From Micropruina glycogenica (GTDB taxonomy: Bacteria > Actinomycetota > Actinomycetes > Propionibacteriales > Propionibacteriaceae): 64,000 bases of DNA. The stretch covers positions 2,666,001 through 2,730,000 of the forward strand of contig NZ_LT985188.1 of NCBI RefSeq assembly GCF_900289045.1. The letters are read 5' to 3'. The notes under the pieces were generated by a model. That model was not told where the DNA came from and did no database searches. It was given only the letters and a program-made list of their open reading frames with translations. The stretch's first letter is position 1; each line of letters begins with the position of its first letter. The position numbers were made by a program, and so were the translations under genes. Positions 63,419 through 64,000 of this stretch are shown piece after piece.

Positions 63419-64000
63419 TTAGCGAGCCGGGACGCCGGCCAGGAACGCGTCCAGGGAGGGCACGGGATGGAGCCAGGTGCCTATGTTCGCCGCGACAACG
63501 ATGCCGAGGGCCGCCACCGCGAGCCCGAGCGCGACACCTTCGATCAACCGGTGGCGCCGCCACCCCAGCACTGCCAAACCGGCCAGCGCCAGTGCGGCGA
63601 GCGTGCCCAGCGCGGCCAGGGCCAGGTGGTAACGGGCGAAGTCGGTCACGATCGCCTCGGCCGCAGGCGCGGACGCTCCGTCGGCGAGGGCCTCGCGAAG
63701 GGCCCCGGCCACCTGGGACGCGGCCGGCGTGGCCTCGGGCAGAAAGCCGAGAACCGAGGTCAGCGGCGCGATCGCACCTTGCAGGTTGGCGATGCAGAGC
63801 ACCAGCGCGACCCCTGCGCAAGCCAGCGCGGCCAGGCCGCCGACCCGGCGCCCGAACCGTCCGGGCACGTCACCGACCGCTGGCGGGGCCCACGATTGCA
63901 CCAGCGCCCGAACGCTGGCCGCCAGCAGGCCGAGCGACAACACGGACTTCACCAGATGGAACGCCTGCCAGAACCGGGTGGGGCCGGCGAGAGCGGAGCG
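63419..64000 (-). CDS. Membrane protein, partial
   Basis: The frame is open to the window edge, so the N-terminal part is missing or begins near 63952 (GTG). About four hydrophobic segments are visible: SVLSLGLLAAS, GLAALACAGVALVLCIANL, LAALGTLAALALAGLAVL and GVALGLAVAALGIVVAANI. No family recognised. The gene ends 2 nt from the palindromic repeat. Confidence 0.65.
   Translation of the reverse strand, partial: RSALAGPTRFWQAFHLVKSVLSLGLLAASVRALVQSWAPPAVGDVPGRFGRRVGGLAALACAGVALVLCIANLQGAIAPLTSVLGFLPEATPAASQVAGALREALADGASAPAAEAIVTDFARYHLALAALGTLAALALAGLAVLGWRRHRLIEGVALGLAVAALGIVVAANIGTWLHPVPSLDAFLAGVPAR

Overview
The window comes from a high-GC actinobacterium (Actinomycetota). The evidence is GTG/TTG starts, GTGA/ATGA gene overlaps, CsoR copper control, a WhiB-type four-cysteine domain, and NarL-type two-component proteins. 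I can infer no genus from sequence alone.

Layout. 1-5370 is chromosome: the end of a glycosyltransferase, a copper-export operon (csoR, copZ-like, copA) with a CsoR-type operator, and dnaB. 5378-54653 is a 49.3-kb array of three Tn7-like transposons inserted head to tail 7-10 nt past the dnaB stop codon. All six ends carry the terminal repeat TGTCGAGATGCAG (one has a single change), and each element has its own perfect 5-bp target duplication: CAACC for E1, AACCA for E2, CCAAC for E3. Removing the three elements restores one uninterrupted site, GGCAACCAACACG, after dnaB. 54659-64000 is chromosome again: DUF4345, a frameshifted DUF1801 gene, acetyltransferases, an EamA transporter divergent from a CGNR regulator, a phosphotransferase-like protein, an MFS transporter, an acyltransferase and membrane proteins, with two copies of a ~95-bp palindromic repeat.

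E1 (5378-28902) carries two unknown coupled genes, a divergent zinc-finger gene, and an operon tnsA-tnsB-tnsC-tniQ1-tniQ2 plus a WhiB-domain gene. Beyond it is an exported Rhs/YD-repeat toxin cassette: small secreted peptide, DNRLRE partner, Rhs protein with an HExxH tip, lipoprotein and a frameshifted gene. A histidine kinase/response regulator pair is divergent from the cassette. Two copies of TGTCCAGGTGGACA lie in the divergent region, so a peptide-sensing switch for the toxin is a reasonable hypothesis.

E2 (28909-52042) has the same zinc-finger/tnsABC/tniQ1/tniQ2 core without the WhiB gene. It carries an IF2_N-like protein, an IS630-type insertion, a type I restriction system with two HsdM subunits, an AAA/DUF4435 ATPase, a winged-helix protein, a membrane protein and a nuclease-like protein. 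E3 (52050-54653) is a 2.6-kb element without transposition genes; it holds two membrane-protein genes and fragments of IS3 and ISL3 transposases.

The main result is the serial use of the dnaB 3' end as an attachment site by Tn7-like elements with paired TniQ proteins. A second thread is that the distal end of each element contains, or shows the remains of, the 3' end of the same LuxR-type response-regulator gene. No CRISPR array, cas gene, rRNA or tRNA was recognised.
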